Shown here piece after piece: positions 17,162 to 27,305 of a stretch of DNA of 64,000 bases (positions are counted from its first letter, which is position 1; the number at the start of each line of letters is the position of its first letter). Below the pieces are notes generated by a model. It saw nothing but the letters and a program-made list of their open reading frames with translations, did not search any database and had not been told where the DNA came from. Location: the NCBI GenBank assembly GCA_018242505.1, contig JAFEBU010000071.1, positions 152,764-216,763 on the forward strand. Reading direction: 5' to 3'. A program made the translations under genes and the position numbers. This stretch comes from Pseudomonadota bacterium. GTDB lineage: Bacteria > Pseudomonadota > Alphaproteobacteria > Reyranellales > Reyranellaceae.

Positions 17162-17901
17162 TTCTTGCGGAAGGTCACCACCAGCACGTCGCGATAGGCG
17201 GACTGCGCCGGATTCTCTGGAACGACCGGCGTGACGCCGTGATAGCAGCGCGCGTCGTCGACCAGGGCCGAGTCGAGCGGATCGGTCAGGGTGAAGCTGC
17301 CGAGCGCGCGCTTGTCGAGATCGTGCACGGTGGTCGTGCCGCTCGCGATGTTGCGGCGGGCGACCAGCAGCACCAGCACATAGTCCACGCCGTCGCGATG
17401 CATTCCCTCGGGGGTGGGCTTGCCCTGCTCGCCGATACGGGCCTCGATGCGGAACTGATGCGCCTCGATGTGCCAGTTCTCCACTTCGGGCGCGAGCCGG
17501 CCGAACAGCGAGCGGCAATATTCGATGATGGTGCGGAAGCTCGCGCCGTCCGCGATCGCGGGCTTGATCGGCTCGAACCAGCGCTCGATCCCGCCATTCA
17601 GGGTGTTGTAATTAAGGCTCTGATAGTGCGGCTGATGCGGCCCACGGGCGATTGCGCCCTGGCGCCCCGCCGCAAAGACGGCAAACCGCCGCCGGCGATA
17701 GCGCCCGCCGTCGGCCATGTAGGTATCGGTTTCGAGATCGTTCCAGCTGTCGGCGAACGCCGTCCAGTCAGCGAGCGTTCCGAAGCGCCCCAGCGCGGTC
17801 CGCATGTCGGAGGCTTCGACGAAGGCGTAACCCGCGCGGGCAATCGACTGCCGGATGCCCGTTGCGTTCTGCAGTCCTGTTCCGATCTCGCTCATGATCA
17901 T
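17155..17901 (-). CDS. 2OG-Fe dioxygenase family protein (2OG-Fe_Oxy_2)
   Basis: 248-residue protein of the family that includes bacterial free amino-acid hydroxylases such as L-isoleucine 4-hydroxylase. Iron ligands are H168 and D170 (GMHRDGVDY) and H221 (CYHGVTPV); the 2-oxoglutarate-binding arginine is probably R237 (SAYRDVLVV). The ARGPHQPHYQS segment (85-95) is characteristic of the family. Two in-frame ATGs (17901 and 17895) compete and neither has a strong ribosome site. The gene converges with the dioxygenase operon and is divergent from the alpha/beta hydrolase gene. Free L-amino acid hydroxylation is plausible but unproven. Confidence 0.88.
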   Translation of the reverse strand: MIMSEIGTGLQNATGIRQSIARAGYAFVEASDMRTALGRFGTLADWTAFADSWNDLETDTYMADGGRYRRRRFAVFAAGRQGAIARGPHQPHYQSLNYNTLNGGIERWFEPIKPAIADGASFRTIIEYCRSLFGRLAPEVENWHIEAHQFRIEARIGEQGKPTPEGMHRDGVDYVLVLLVARRNIASGTTTVHDLDKRALGSFTLTDPLDSALVDDARCYHGVTPVVPENPAQSAYRDVLVVTFRKKA

Positions 17902-17965
17902 AAGCGTAGCACCGGCGACCCACGGCTCGCTATGAGCTAAAGTCGCAGCTTGCCGGAGAAAAACG

Positions 17966-18841
17966 ATGCCTTATGCGACAACGGACGATGGCGTGAAGCT
18001 CTATTTCGAGCAGACCGGAGCAGGCGTTCCGGTTGTCTTCGTGCACGAGTTCGCCGCCGACCATCGCTCCTGGGAGATGCAGATGCGCCACTTCGGCCAG
18101 TGCTACCGCTGCGTCACCTACGGCGCGCGCGGCTACCCGCCGTCCGATGTGCCGGAGAAGCCCGGGAGCTATTCCCAGGAGCGGGCGACCGACGACATCC
18201 TGGCGGTCATGAACCATCTCAAGATCGACAGGGCGCATGTGGTCGGGCTGTCGATGGGCGGGTTCGCGAGCCTGCACTTCGGCTTCCGCCATCCGGCCCG
18301 GGCCCGGTCGTTGGTGGTGGCGGGCGTGGGCTATGGCGCGGAGAGGGAGCAGCAGGCGCGATTCAAGGCCGAGGTGGAAGTGGTGGCGAAGTCGCTGTTG
18401 AGCGAAGGCATGGCGGCGTTCGCGGAGAAGTACGCCTATGGGCCGACGCGCGTGCAGTTCGAGAACAAGGACCCGCGCGGCTTCGCCGAATTCAAGAAGG
18501 CGCTTGCCGAACATTCGGCGCTGGGCTCGGCCAACACCCAGATCGGCTGTCAGGGCCAGCGGCCCTCGCTCTACGACCTCGTCGACAAGATGCGGGCGCT
18601 CACCGTGCCGACCCTGGTCCTGACCGGCGACGAGGACTGGCCCTGCCTCGCGCCCGCGCTGCTGATGAAGCGGGAGATCCCGGCGGCGGCGCTCTCGGTG
18701 ATGCCCAACTGCGGCCACACGATCAATCTTGAGGATCCCGACCTGTTCAACCGCATCGTCGGCGACTTCATCGCCCAGGTCGATGCCGGACGCTGGCCCA
18801 GGCGCGATCCGCGTGCAATGGGCGCCTCGATCATGAGGTAG
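17966..18841 (+). CDS. Alpha/beta hydrolase
   Basis: 291-residue alpha/beta-fold hydrolase. The nucleophile elbow is GLSMGG with S96. The oxyanion region is VVFVHEFAADHRSW, where HEF replaces the usual HGF. The acid is likely the aspartate in LVLTGDEDWPC, and the histidine is in MPNCGHTINLEDP. It resembles the 3-oxoadipate enol-lactonase/epoxide hydrolase-like group (BioH/PcaD-type), acting on esters, lactones or C-C bonds. It begins 64 nt from the divergent 2OG oxygenase gene. The C-terminal 20 residues are basic and not conserved. Substrate unknown. Confidence 0.92.
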   Translation: MPYATTDDGVKLYFEQTGAGVPVVFVHEFAADHRSWEMQMRHFGQCYRCVTYGARGYPPSDVPEKPGSYSQERATDDILAVMNHLKIDRAHVVGLSMGGFASLHFGFRHPARARSLVVAGVGYGAEREQQARFKAEVEVVAKSLLSEGMAAFAEKYAYGPTRVQFENKDPRGFAEFKKALAEHSALGSANTQIGCQGQRPSLYDLVDKMRALTVPTLVLTGDEDWPCLAPALLMKREIPAAALSVMPNCGHTINLEDPDLFNRIVGDFIAQVDAGRWPRRDPRAMGASIMR

Positions 18842-18907
18842 GCTCCCGGCCCGCGGACATCCTGCCCGCCCAGGACCATGAGCGCAGGAGGCGCGCGGCC
18901 CTGGAGG

Positions 18908-19666
18908 CTACGCTGTGAGACCGCCGTCGCAGACGAACTCGACACCTGTCGAGAAGCCCGATTCGTCCGACAACAGGAACAGGATCATGTTCGCCACCTC
19001 GTCGGCATGGCCCAATCGGCCGAGCGGATGCAACTCCTCGAGCCATTGGCGGCCCGTCATGTTACCGACGCTCTGGGAGAGCCGAGGCACGATCATCGGT
19101 GTTTCGATGTAGCCTGGATGCACCGAGTTGCAGCGGATGTTGTATTTCATCTGCGCGCAATGGAGCGCCACGTGCTTGGTCAGCAACCGCACCGCACCCT
19201 TGCTGGCGCAATAGGCCGCGGCATAGGAGGCGCCGCGCAGCCCGAGCACCGACGAGATGTTCACGATCGAGCCGCCGCCCGCCTGGCGCATGGCGGCGAT
19301 CGCCGCCTTGCAGCCGAGGAAGGTGCCCAGCGAGTTGATGTCGTTGACGCGGCGATATTCCTCCAGAGTGCATCTCTCGATGTCACCGCCGGCCCCCACG
19401 CCGGCGGCGTTCAGGAGCCCGTGCAGGCCGCCAAACGTCGCGACCGTCGTGGCGACGGCCTTCAGCCAGTCGGACTCTTGCGTGACGTCGAGCGGCAGGA
19501 AGAGGGCCGATGCGCCAAGTTCGCGGGCGAGCGCGCCGCCCCTGTCCACATCACGATCGGCAATGGCGGCGCGGCCGCCCTCGCGCAGCACCAGCCGCAC
19601 GGTCGCAGCGCCGATGCCCGAGGCGCCGCCGCTGACAAGCACGACCTTGTTTTCAAGACGGGGCAA
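18908..19666 (-). CDS. SDR family oxidoreductase (second gene of pair)
   Basis: 252-residue classical SDR. The cofactor motif SGGASGIG is at 12-19, D60 lies in PLDVT, the NAAG-type motif is in LNAAGVG, and the catalytic residues are S138/S139, Y152 and K156 (YCASKGA). The closing FSTGVEFVCDGGLTA is the usual C-terminus. It resembles 3-beta/20-beta-hydroxysteroid dehydrogenase-like and cyclohexanol dehydrogenase-like bacterial SDRs. Its start overlaps the end of the upstream SDR gene by 14 nt, so the two are co-translated paralogues; they share the CNSVHPG segment. Substrate unknown. Confidence 0.94.
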   Translation of the reverse strand: MPRLENKVVLVSGGASGIGAATVRLVLREGGRAAIADRDVDRGGALARELGASALFLPLDVTQESDWLKAVATTVATFGGLHGLLNAAGVGAGGDIERCTLEEYRRVNDINSLGTFLGCKAAIAAMRQAGGGSIVNISSVLGLRGASYAAAYCASKGAVRLLTKHVALHCAQMKYNIRCNSVHPGYIETPMIVPRLSQSVGNMTGRQWLEELHPLGRLGHADEVANMILFLLSDESGFSTGVEFVCDGGLTA

Positions 19667-20438
19667 GCGGCATCCTCCTCATCAGGCCGGAGGTGATGCC
19701 GCCATCGGCCACGATCTCCGCACCGGTCACGAAGCTCGAGCGATCGGACGCCAGCCACAGCACGACTTCCGCCAGCTCCGACGGCTCGGCCATGCGGCCG
19801 ATCGGGTGCCGCGACCCGACGAAGGCCTTGCCCTGCTCGTGCCCGACGGCCTGCCACAGTGGATTGAAGATCGCGGTGTCGACGCCGCCGGGGTGCACCG
19901 AATTGCAACGGATGGCGTATTTCTTCTCGGCGCAATAGAGCGCCACGCTCTTGGTCAACAGACGAACGGCGCCCTTGCTCGCGGTATAGGCGATCGATCC
20001 AGCGCCACTGACCAGGCCGGCGATCGACGAGATATTGACGATCGATCCCTTGGATTCGGGCTTGCTCGCCGTGGTCTTCTTCATGCCGTCGATGGCGTAC
20101 TTGCAGCCGAGGAACACGCCGTCCGAATTGATCGCCTGCACGCGCTGCCAGTCCGCGACCGTCGTGGTCTCGACATTGCCGCTGCCGCCGCTGATGCCGG
20201 CGTTGTTGACCAGGATATCAAGGCGGCCCTCGCGGCCGAGCACGTCGGCCAGCAGGGCCTTCCAGGACTCCTCCGACGCCACGTCGTGGCGCACGAAGCG
20301 GCCGACGGCATCCTTTGCATCCTGGATATCGGCGACGATCACCGTCGCGCCCGCATCCTGCAGCAGTCGCGCCGATGCGGCGCCGATGCCGGAAGCACCG
20401 CCGGTGACGATCGCCACCCGTTCGGAAAGTTCGCTCAT
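19653..20438 (-). CDS. SDR family oxidoreductase (first gene of pair)
   Basis: 261-residue classical SDR with TGGASGIG at 12-19, D52 in HDVAS, NNAG at 78-81, and catalytic S138, Y151 and K155 (YTASKGA). It shares the RCNSVHPGG segment and overall layout with the SDR gene overlapping its 3' end, which points to duplication followed by coupling. A slightly longer loop after GMKKTTASKPESK distinguishes it. Such pairs often catalyse successive or stereochemically different oxidations of hydroxy compounds. The pair is transcribed away from the strong terminator at 20485-20507. Confidence 0.94.
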   Translation of the reverse strand: MSELSERVAIVTGGASGIGAASARLLQDAGATVIVADIQDAKDAVGRFVRHDVASEESWKALLADVLGREGRLDILVNNAGISGGSGNVETTTVADWQRVQAINSDGVFLGCKYAIDGMKKTTASKPESKGSIVNISSIAGLVSGAGSIAYTASKGAVRLLTKSVALYCAEKKYAIRCNSVHPGGVDTAIFNPLWQAVGHEQGKAFVGSRHPIGRMAEPSELAEVVLWLASDRSSFVTGAEIVADGGITSGLMRRMPLAPS

Positions 20439-20484
20439 GCCCGGCCAACCTTAGCGGGACGCGGCGGTCCAGACCAAAGAAAAA

Positions 20485-20507
20485 GCCCCGTCCGTGAAGG
20501 ACGGGGC
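20485..20507 (-). terminator. Rho-independent terminator of the Liv-type operon
   Basis: GCCCCGTCC/GGACGGGGC 9-bp stem with a 5-nt loop; on the minus strand it is followed by TTTTTCTTT. It lies 30 nt past the stop of the binding-protein gene at 20537, ending the operon that starts at 27176. Confidence 0.92.
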
Positions 20508-20536
20508 CGTTTCGTTTGATGTCCTCCGCCGAGAGG

Positions 20537-21703
20537 CTAGAAGCTCAGCGGGTCCGTGACTCGCGTCCAGCGGCCGCCCTTGACCTCGGCCAGGAACGAC
20601 GAGCTGGCGCCCTGGTGCTTCTGCGGTCCGAAGTTGACCTCCGCGCCGCCGAAGATGTCGTGGTAGCCCTTGATCGCCTCCATGCCGGCGATGAAGCTGT
20701 CGACCGTCAGGTTCTTTCCGGCGTTCTCGAGGCCCTTCACCGTCAGATCGGCGCCGTCATAGCCGTAGATCGCGCCTGCATTGGGATCGATATTGTACTT
20801 GGCCTTGTACTCTTTCACGAACTTGGTCACGCTCGGCAGCTTGCTGTCGGCGTAAGGAAGCTCTGCGAGGCCCATGCCGTAGAAGCCCTCCATGCCCGGC
20901 GCGGCGCCAACGACGAGATCGTAGGTAGCCGCCGAGCCGAGGAAAGTGACGTTCCATCCATCCTTGCGGGCGGCGGTGTAGGGGATGATCGTGTCGCGCA
21001 CGATCGTGCCCATGACGATCAGGTCACAGCCGGCTGACTTGAGCTTGGTGAGCGAGGCGGTGAAGTCCTGGTCCGTCGGCTTATGCGCAGCCCGTTCAAC
21101 GATCTTGATGCCGAGCTTCTTGGCCTGCTCCTCGGCGCCCTCGACGATCTCCTTGCCGAAGTCCGTATCCTGATACATCAGGCACAGGTTCTTCTTGCCC
21201 TTTTGCGTGACCATGTAGTTGATCCCGGCCCGGACCTGATCGACATAGGAGGCGCCGGCCTGGAATTTCAGGCGGTTGAACGGCTCATACATCGACCGCG
21301 CCGAGGTGATCGGAAAGAGGTTGGGGATGTTCGCCGCGAACTGCTCCTTGAAACAGGCATTGTTCATCGGCGTGCCGATTGCGGCGATGAAGGCGAACAC
21401 CTTGTCGCGATTGATGAGTTTGTTGCAGGCCTGCACGGCCTTGGGAACCTGATAGCCGGCATCCTCGACGATCAGCTTGATCTTGCGGCCGTGCACGCCG
21501 CCCGCCGCATTGACCGCTTCGAAGCGCATCTTCGCGGCGTTGATCGTGGATATGCCGTAGGTTGCGGCAACGCCCGAAAAGTCGGAATGGCTGCCCAAGA
21601 CGACTTCCGTATTGGTGACGCCATGAGTCTGCGCCCACGCTCCTGAGGCCACCGCGGTGGCAAGGACGGCTGTGAGAGCCGCCAGTCTTGTCGATTGTCT
21701 CAT
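20537..21703 (-). CDS. ABC transporter periplasmic binding protein, Liv type
   Basis: 388-residue periplasmic binding protein of the branched-chain amino acid family (Peripla_BP_6). A Sec signal peptide ends AVASGAWA-QT near residue 24. The mature start (NTEVVLGSHSDFSGVAATYG) is typical of the LivJ/LivK-like and aromatic-acid-binding group rather than strict leucine binders. The ATG at 21703 follows GGGAGGAAG by 6 nt; a longer open frame upstream has no signal peptide. It is the last gene of the livHMGF-ligase operon and is followed by an intrinsic terminator. The ligand is unlikely to be deduced from sequence, but the neighbouring acyl-CoA ligase suggests an organic acid. Confidence 0.93.
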   Translation of the reverse strand: MRQSTRLAALTAVLATAVASGAWAQTHGVTNTEVVLGSHSDFSGVAATYGISTINAAKMRFEAVNAAGGVHGRKIKLIVEDAGYQVPKAVQACNKLINRDKVFAFIAAIGTPMNNACFKEQFAANIPNLFPITSARSMYEPFNRLKFQAGASYVDQVRAGINYMVTQKGKKNLCLMYQDTDFGKEIVEGAEEQAKKLGIKIVERAAHKPTDQDFTASLTKLKSAGCDLIVMGTIVRDTIIPYTAARKDGWNVTFLGSAATYDLVVGAAPGMEGFYGMGLAELPYADSKLPSVTKFVKEYKAKYNIDPNAGAIYGYDGADLTVKGLENAGKNLTVDSFIAGMEAIKGYHDIFGGAEVNFGPQKHQGASSSFLAEVKGGRWTRVTDPLSF

Positions 21704-21752
21704 CTGCTTCCTCCCTTGAAGTTTCCGTCCAACAGGTACGATCCGCACGCCG

Positions 21753-23603
21753 TCACGCCGCTTCCGCATACATCTCGTCGATCAGGCTCTTGTATTTCTC
21801 GTTCACGAACTTGCGCTTGAGCTTCATCGTCGGCGTCAGCTCCTCGTCTTCGGCCGTGAGCTGCTGGTCGATCAGCCGGAACTGCTTGATCGTCTCCACG
21901 CGGGCGAACTTCTGGTTGACCTTCTCGACTTCCGAGCCGATCAGCTCGATCACCTCACGGGTGCGGCACAGCGAGCCGAAATCGGTGAAGGGCACATCGA
22001 TGTCCTGGGCGTGCTTGGCGACGTTCTCGTAGTCGATCATCACCAGGCAGGTCAGGTACTTGCGGCGATCGCCGATCACGACCGCGTCCGAGATATAGGG
22101 CGAGAACTTGAGCTGATTCTCGATCTCCGACGGCGTGATGTTCTTGCCGCCAGCAGTGATGATGATGTCTTTCAGGCGATCGGTGACCCTGAGATAGCCC
22201 TCGTTGTCGAGCAGGCCGACATCGCCGGTATGCAGCCAGCCGTCGCGCACCGTCTCGGCCGTCTTCTGCGGGCTGTTGAGGTATCCCATGAAGATGTGCG
22301 GACCGCGCAGGAGGATCTCGCCGTCGGGCGAGATCCGAATCTCGGTGCGCGGCGCTGTGATGCCGACCGTGCCGAGCTTGATGCGGTCGGGCATGCCGGT
22401 CGCCAGTCCGCAATTTTCCGTCTGCCCGTAGACCTCGCGCATGCTGACGCCCAGCGCGAGATACCACTTGATGAGGTCCGGCGAGATGGGGGCCGCGCCC
22501 GTCCCGGCAAAGCGGATGCGATGCATGCCGATGGACCGCTTGATATTGTCCAGCACCAGGAAATCGGCGACCCGGAAAAGCAGGCGCTGGATCGGGGGTG
22601 GCCGGTGATGGGCAAGGTTCGCCTCGGCGACCTTGAGGCCGATGTTGATCGCCCAGCGGTAGGCGACGCGTCCGATCCAGGTTGCTTCCTTCATGCGAAT
22701 GGCGATGCCGGAATAAAATCGTTCCCAGATGCGTGGCACGGCGAAGAAGGTGGTCGGCGCCACCTCGCGCACATTCTCGGCCACGGTCTCGAGGCTCTCG
22801 GCGAAGTTGGGGATGGCGCCCGAGCGCAGCGGCAGGAAGACGGTGAAGGTCCGCTCGGCAATATGGCAGAGCGGCAGGAAGGCAAGTTGCTCGTCGTTCG
22901 CGCTCATCGGCACGAAGGCATCGGCATTGCTGATCTGGAAGATCACGTTGCGATGCGACAGCATCGCTCCCTTGGGTGGGCCGGTCGTGCCCGAGGTATA
23001 GACGAGCAGGGCCAGATCCTCGGCGCGGGAGGCCGAGATCAGCTCCTCCCACAGGTGCGGATGCTCCGCCTGGTGCAGGCGGCCGAGCGCCAGCAGCTCG
23101 TCGAACGGCATCACCTGCTCGTCGCGGAAGTCGGACAGGCCCTCCATGTCGAACACGAACACCTTGCGGACCAGCGGGCAGCGCCCGCGCACTTCGAGGA
23201 ACTTGTCGAGCTGCTCCTCGTCCTCGACGAACAGGAAGCGCGACTGGCTGTCGCTCAGGATATAGTCGACCTGCTTGGCCGAGTCCGTCGGATAGATGCC
23301 ATTCGAGACGCCGCCTGCGCCCATCGTCCCCAGGTCGGCGTAAAGCCACTCGGGGACGGTCTCGGCCAGGATCGACACGACCTCGCCGCGCGCCAGCCCG
23401 AGTTTCAAGAGGCCCATACCGACCGCCCGTGCCCGCTCGCCGTAATCGCGCCAGCTCGTCGAGCGCCAAATGCCGAGATCCTTCTCGCGAAAAGCGGTCC
23501 GGTCGCCACGCGCACCGACCTGCCGCCAGAACAGCTTGGCGATGGTGTCGCAACCGTCGACCTCGATCGCTTCTTCGGGGGCGGGCAAGCCGTTGTCCCT
23601 CAT
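21753..23603 (-). CDS. Long-chain-type acyl-CoA synthetase within the Liv-type operon
   Basis: 616-residue AMP-forming ligase of the FadD15/long-chain group. The P-loop YTSGTTGPPKGAML begins at residue 202, YGQTEN marks the adenine-binding motif, GDVGLLDNEGYLRVTDR the hinge, and GGKNITPSEIEN the C-terminal domain. The FadD15-type has an extra region between the adenylation and C-terminal domains and acts on long-chain or bulky acids. GGAGGAA lies 5 nt before the ATG. It sits between livF and the binding-protein gene, so imported acid would be converted to its CoA ester at once (inference from context, a layout known for aromatic and fatty acid uptake operons). Confidence 0.94.
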   Translation of the reverse strand: MRDNGLPAPEEAIEVDGCDTIAKLFWRQVGARGDRTAFREKDLGIWRSTSWRDYGERARAVGMGLLKLGLARGEVVSILAETVPEWLYADLGTMGAGGVSNGIYPTDSAKQVDYILSDSQSRFLFVEDEEQLDKFLEVRGRCPLVRKVFVFDMEGLSDFRDEQVMPFDELLALGRLHQAEHPHLWEELISASRAEDLALLVYTSGTTGPPKGAMLSHRNVIFQISNADAFVPMSANDEQLAFLPLCHIAERTFTVFLPLRSGAIPNFAESLETVAENVREVAPTTFFAVPRIWERFYSGIAIRMKEATWIGRVAYRWAINIGLKVAEANLAHHRPPPIQRLLFRVADFLVLDNIKRSIGMHRIRFAGTGAAPISPDLIKWYLALGVSMREVYGQTENCGLATGMPDRIKLGTVGITAPRTEIRISPDGEILLRGPHIFMGYLNSPQKTAETVRDGWLHTGDVGLLDNEGYLRVTDRLKDIIITAGGKNITPSEIENQLKFSPYISDAVVIGDRRKYLTCLVMIDYENVAKHAQDIDVPFTDFGSLCRTREVIELIGSEVEKVNQKFARVETIKQFRLIDQQLTAEDEELTPTMKLKRKFVNEKYKSLIDEMYAEAA

Positions 23604-23615
23604 CGCGTTCCTCCG

Positions 23616-24389
23616 CTACCGCCAGGTCTTGCGCTTCTTCCAGCGCCGTTGTCCGCGCGCGCCTTGTTCCTTGATGCCGAGATAGAACTCCTTGATGTCC
23701 TCCTTTTCGATCAGGCGGGCGCAGGTGTCGGCCATCACGATGCGGCCGACTTCGAGGACGTAGCCGTAGTCGGCGGTATGCAGGGCGATGCTGGCATTCT
23801 GTTCGACCAGGAGGATCGTGACGCCGCGCTCGCGGTTGATGCGCACGATGATGTCGAAGATGTCCTTGACGAGCTTGGGCGAGAGGCCGAGCGACGGCTC
23901 GTCGAGCAGCATCACCTTCGGCCGCGCCATCAACGCACGGCTGATCGATAGCATTTGCTGCTCGCCGCCGGACAGCGAACCGGCGCGCTGGCCGGCGCGC
24001 TCGCGCAGGACGGGGAAATAGCCGAACACGGTTTCGAGGTCCTGCGCAACGCCGTCGGCGTCCCGGCGCGTGAAGGCGCCCATCTGCAGGTTCTCGCGCA
24101 CCGTCAGGAACGGAAAGACCTCGCGTCCCTCGGGAACGTGGCTCATCCCCAGGCGCATCACCTTGTCGGGATCCATGTTCCGGATCTCCCGGCCCTGGAA
24201 AACGACGCTGCCCTTTTGCGGATCCATGACACCGCTGATCGTCTTCAGCACGGTGGTCTTGCCGGCGCCGTTGGAGCCCAGGATGGTGACGATATTGCCT
24301 TCCGGGACCTCGAACGATACGCCGCGGATGGCCATGATCGGGCCATAGTAGGTTTCCAGATTGGCGACCTTGAGGATGGGATCGGCCAT
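23616..24389 (-). CDS. livF: ABC transporter ATP-binding protein LivF-like
   Basis: 257-residue ATPase of the branched-chain amino acid type ABC importer. Walker A GSNGAGKTT is near residue 38, the signature LSGGEQQ near 139, Walker B VMLLDEPSLGLSP, and the H-loop follows in VEQNAS. The Tyr-Tyr-Gly start (LETYYGPIMAIRGVSFEV) is diagnostic of LivF. The C-terminus carries a basic tail (RRWKKRKTWR) longer than in E. coli LivF. It begins 6 nt after the stop of livG and precedes the ligase gene by 12 nt, so it is in one transcript with both. Confidence 0.93.
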   Translation of the reverse strand: MADPILKVANLETYYGPIMAIRGVSFEVPEGNIVTILGSNGAGKTTVLKTISGVMDPQKGSVVFQGREIRNMDPDKVMRLGMSHVPEGREVFPFLTVRENLQMGAFTRRDADGVAQDLETVFGYFPVLRERAGQRAGSLSGGEQQMLSISRALMARPKVMLLDEPSLGLSPKLVKDIFDIIVRINRERGVTILLVEQNASIALHTADYGYVLEVGRIVMADTCARLIEKEDIKEFYLGIKEQGARGQRRWKKRKTWR

Positions 24390-24395
24390 GGTGCA

Positions 24396-25150
<755 letters not shown>

Positions 25151-25154
<4 letters not shown>

Positions 25155-26293
25155 CGCAGCCGCTCCGACCGCATATAGCTCTTCTGCCGCTTGAAGGTCG
25201 CCTTCTTGTACATCGGGAACGTCGAGAAGAAGAGCTTGATCTTGAGCCAGCGGCCGTACATGCCGAGCGGTTCGAGCAGGATCACGAGAACGAGGATCAA
25301 GCCGAAGATGCCGGCCTCGATCCCCGGCTTGGCGAGAAAGGCGCCGATCGCGGCGCCCAGGCTGCCGATCGGCGAGATGCCGGTGGTTGCGGCGAAGCTC
25401 GCCAGGCTGTCGGGAATGGAATCGCGCAGGATGGCGATCGCCGGCGGCAGGAGAGCGACGAAGATCGCGCCGAACACCGCGCCGTGAAGCGAGCCCAGCC
25501 CGCCCACGATCACCAGCAGCAGGAGCTGGATCGACAGCAGGATGGTGAAGATGTCGGGTGCCAGATAGGCGATCTTGTGCGCGAAGAGCGCGCCAGCGAG
25601 GCCCATCAATCCGGCCGAATAGGCGAAAGCGATGGACTTGTAGATGGCAAGGTTAACGCCCATCGATTGCGCCGCGATCTCGCTGTCGCGGATGGCGATC
25701 CAGGCGCGTCCCGTCGGCGAACGCAGGAGGTTGCGCGTCAGCCACAGCGCCACGACGAGGAAGAACAGGCAGAGGTAATAGAACGAGCGGTCGTCATCAA
25801 AAACGACACCGAAGATCGTGGGCTTGTCGACCGGCATGCCGGCAAAGCCGTGCGTCACCGATTCCCAGCGGCTGAACACCTCCTGGATGATCACCGAGAA
25901 TGCGAGCGTGGCGATCGCGAGATAGATGCCGGTCATGCGCAGCGCCGGCAGACCGACAATGAAACCCGCAGCGGTGGTGATCATCACCGCCAGCGCCATT
26001 GCCAGCACCCAGGGCAGGCCCTGTTGCAGGAAGTAGGCGTGGGCATAGGCGCCGATGCCGAGGAAGGCGGCATGGCCCAGCGACACCAAGCCGGTATAGC
26101 CCACCAGCACCATCAGCGAGACGCCGCAGATGGCATAGATGAAGACCCAGCTCGTCTCGCCGACATAGTATTCGTCGATTACGAACGGCAGGCCCAGCAC
26201 CAGCAGCGCCAGGAGGCCGTACCAGAAGCCGTCGATCCGATCGCGGAAGAGCCGGATGTCCTGATCGTAGGAGGTCTTGAACAGGAACCGCAT
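25151..26293 (-). CDS. livM: ABC transporter permease LivM-like
   Basis: 380-residue inner-membrane permease with eight to ten hydrophobic segments. The conserved BPD_transp_2 signature is GLVSLGHAAFLGIGAYA near residue 68, and the coupling segment is SEIAAQSMGVNLAIYKSIAFAYSAG (seen as EIAAQSMGVN followed by IAFAYSA). It is longer than many LivM proteins at the C-terminus, where a basic amphipathic tail (YKKATFKRQKSYMRSERL) follows the last membrane span. The gene overlaps livG by 4 nt and begins 10 nt after livH. It forms the translocation pore with LivH. Confidence 0.93.
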
Positions 26294-26303
26294 GCCGTCC
26301 GCC

Positions 26304-27176
26304 CTACACCTTCTTGCGTGCGATGGTGCCGAACAGACCCTGGGGCCGTATGGCGAGGACGACCAGCATCACGATGTAGGGCGCGGTGTTCTTCAACCCC
26401 TCCGACAGCGTCGCGCCGGCATAGAGCTCGATGAGCCCGATGATGATGCCGCCCAAGATCGCACCGGGAATCGAGCCGAAGCCTCCGAGGACGGCGGCGG
26501 CGAAGGCCTTGAGCGCAACGGCGAGGCCCATGTTGGTGTCGATCAGCGTCACCGGTGACAGCAGGATGCCGGCCATGGCGGCGACGCCGGCCGAGATTGC
26601 CCAGATCAGGGAAAAGATCAGCTTGACCGGAATGCCCATGTAGTAGGCGGCAAGCTGGTTCTGCGACGTCGCCTGCATGGCGATGCCGATGCGCGTATGG
26701 GTGAAGAAGAGGTAGAGTACCCCGCAGAGCAGCAGCGTGCCGGCCACGATCGAGAGATACTGGTGGCTGAGGGTCACGCCACCGATGATCGTGACGCCGC
26801 TGAAGGGCGTCGGCAACGTGTAGATTTCCGAGCCCCAAGTGACGCTGGCGAAGGTGCGGAACATGGCGCCGAGCCCGATGGTCAGCATGACCACGGCGAA
26901 CTGCGGCTGGCCGATCACGCGCCGCAACACAACGGCGTCGAGCAGGGCGCCGAATGCCGCCACCGCGACGACCGCGATGAGGAAGGCGAACCAGTAGTCG
27001 AGCTTCCACCAGACCACGCACATGTAGGCGACGAAAGCGCCCAACATCAGCAGGTCGCCCTGGGCGAAATTCACGAGTTCCGTGGCCTTGTAGATCAGCA
27101 CGAACCCGAGCGCGACCAGACCATAGATGCAGCCGACCGCAAGACCGTTCAGAGTGAGTTGCAGAAATTCAACCAG
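26304..27176 (-). CDS. livH: ABC transporter permease LivH-like
   Basis: About 290-residue permease with eight hydrophobic segments and the BPD_transp_2 hallmark KATELVNFAQGDLLMLGAF (KATELVNFAQG); GGFGSIPGAILGG lies near the C-terminus. A GTG at 27101 would drop the first membrane span. Open frame reaches further up, giving LVEFLQLTLNGLAVG, which matches the normal LivH N-terminus. The only plausible initiator there is CTG at 27176, preceded by AAGGGATGG. A CTG start is unusual and deserves checking. First gene of the operon that runs to the terminator at 20485; 129 nt separate it from the divergent acyl-CoA dehydrogenase gene, an interval holding the short dyad ACAGC-N8-GCTGT near 27232. Confidence 0.88.
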   Translation of the reverse strand: MVEFLQLTLNGLAVGCIYGLVALGFVLIYKATELVNFAQGDLLMLGAFVAYMCVVWWKLDYWFAFLIAVVAVAAFGALLDAVVLRRVIGQPQFAVVMLTIGLGAMFRTFASVTWGSEIYTLPTPFSGVTIIGGVTLSHQYLSIVAGTLLLCGVLYLFFTHTRIGIAMQATSQNQLAAYYMGIPVKLIFSLIWAISAGVAAMAGILLSPVTLIDTNMGLAVALKAFAAAVLGGFGSIPGAILGGIIIGLIELYAGATLSEGLKNTAPYIVMLVVLAIRPQGLFGTIARKKV

Positions 27177-27305
27177 TTTCCATCCCTTACGACGGGCGAT
27201 CTAACGTCACCTCATCCAGATGCCAATATGAACAGCTATTCCACGCTGTCAACGTTATGCTGCGAGATCGCAAACTTGCGCAACGACATCGCGGGAGCGC
27301 TTCTC

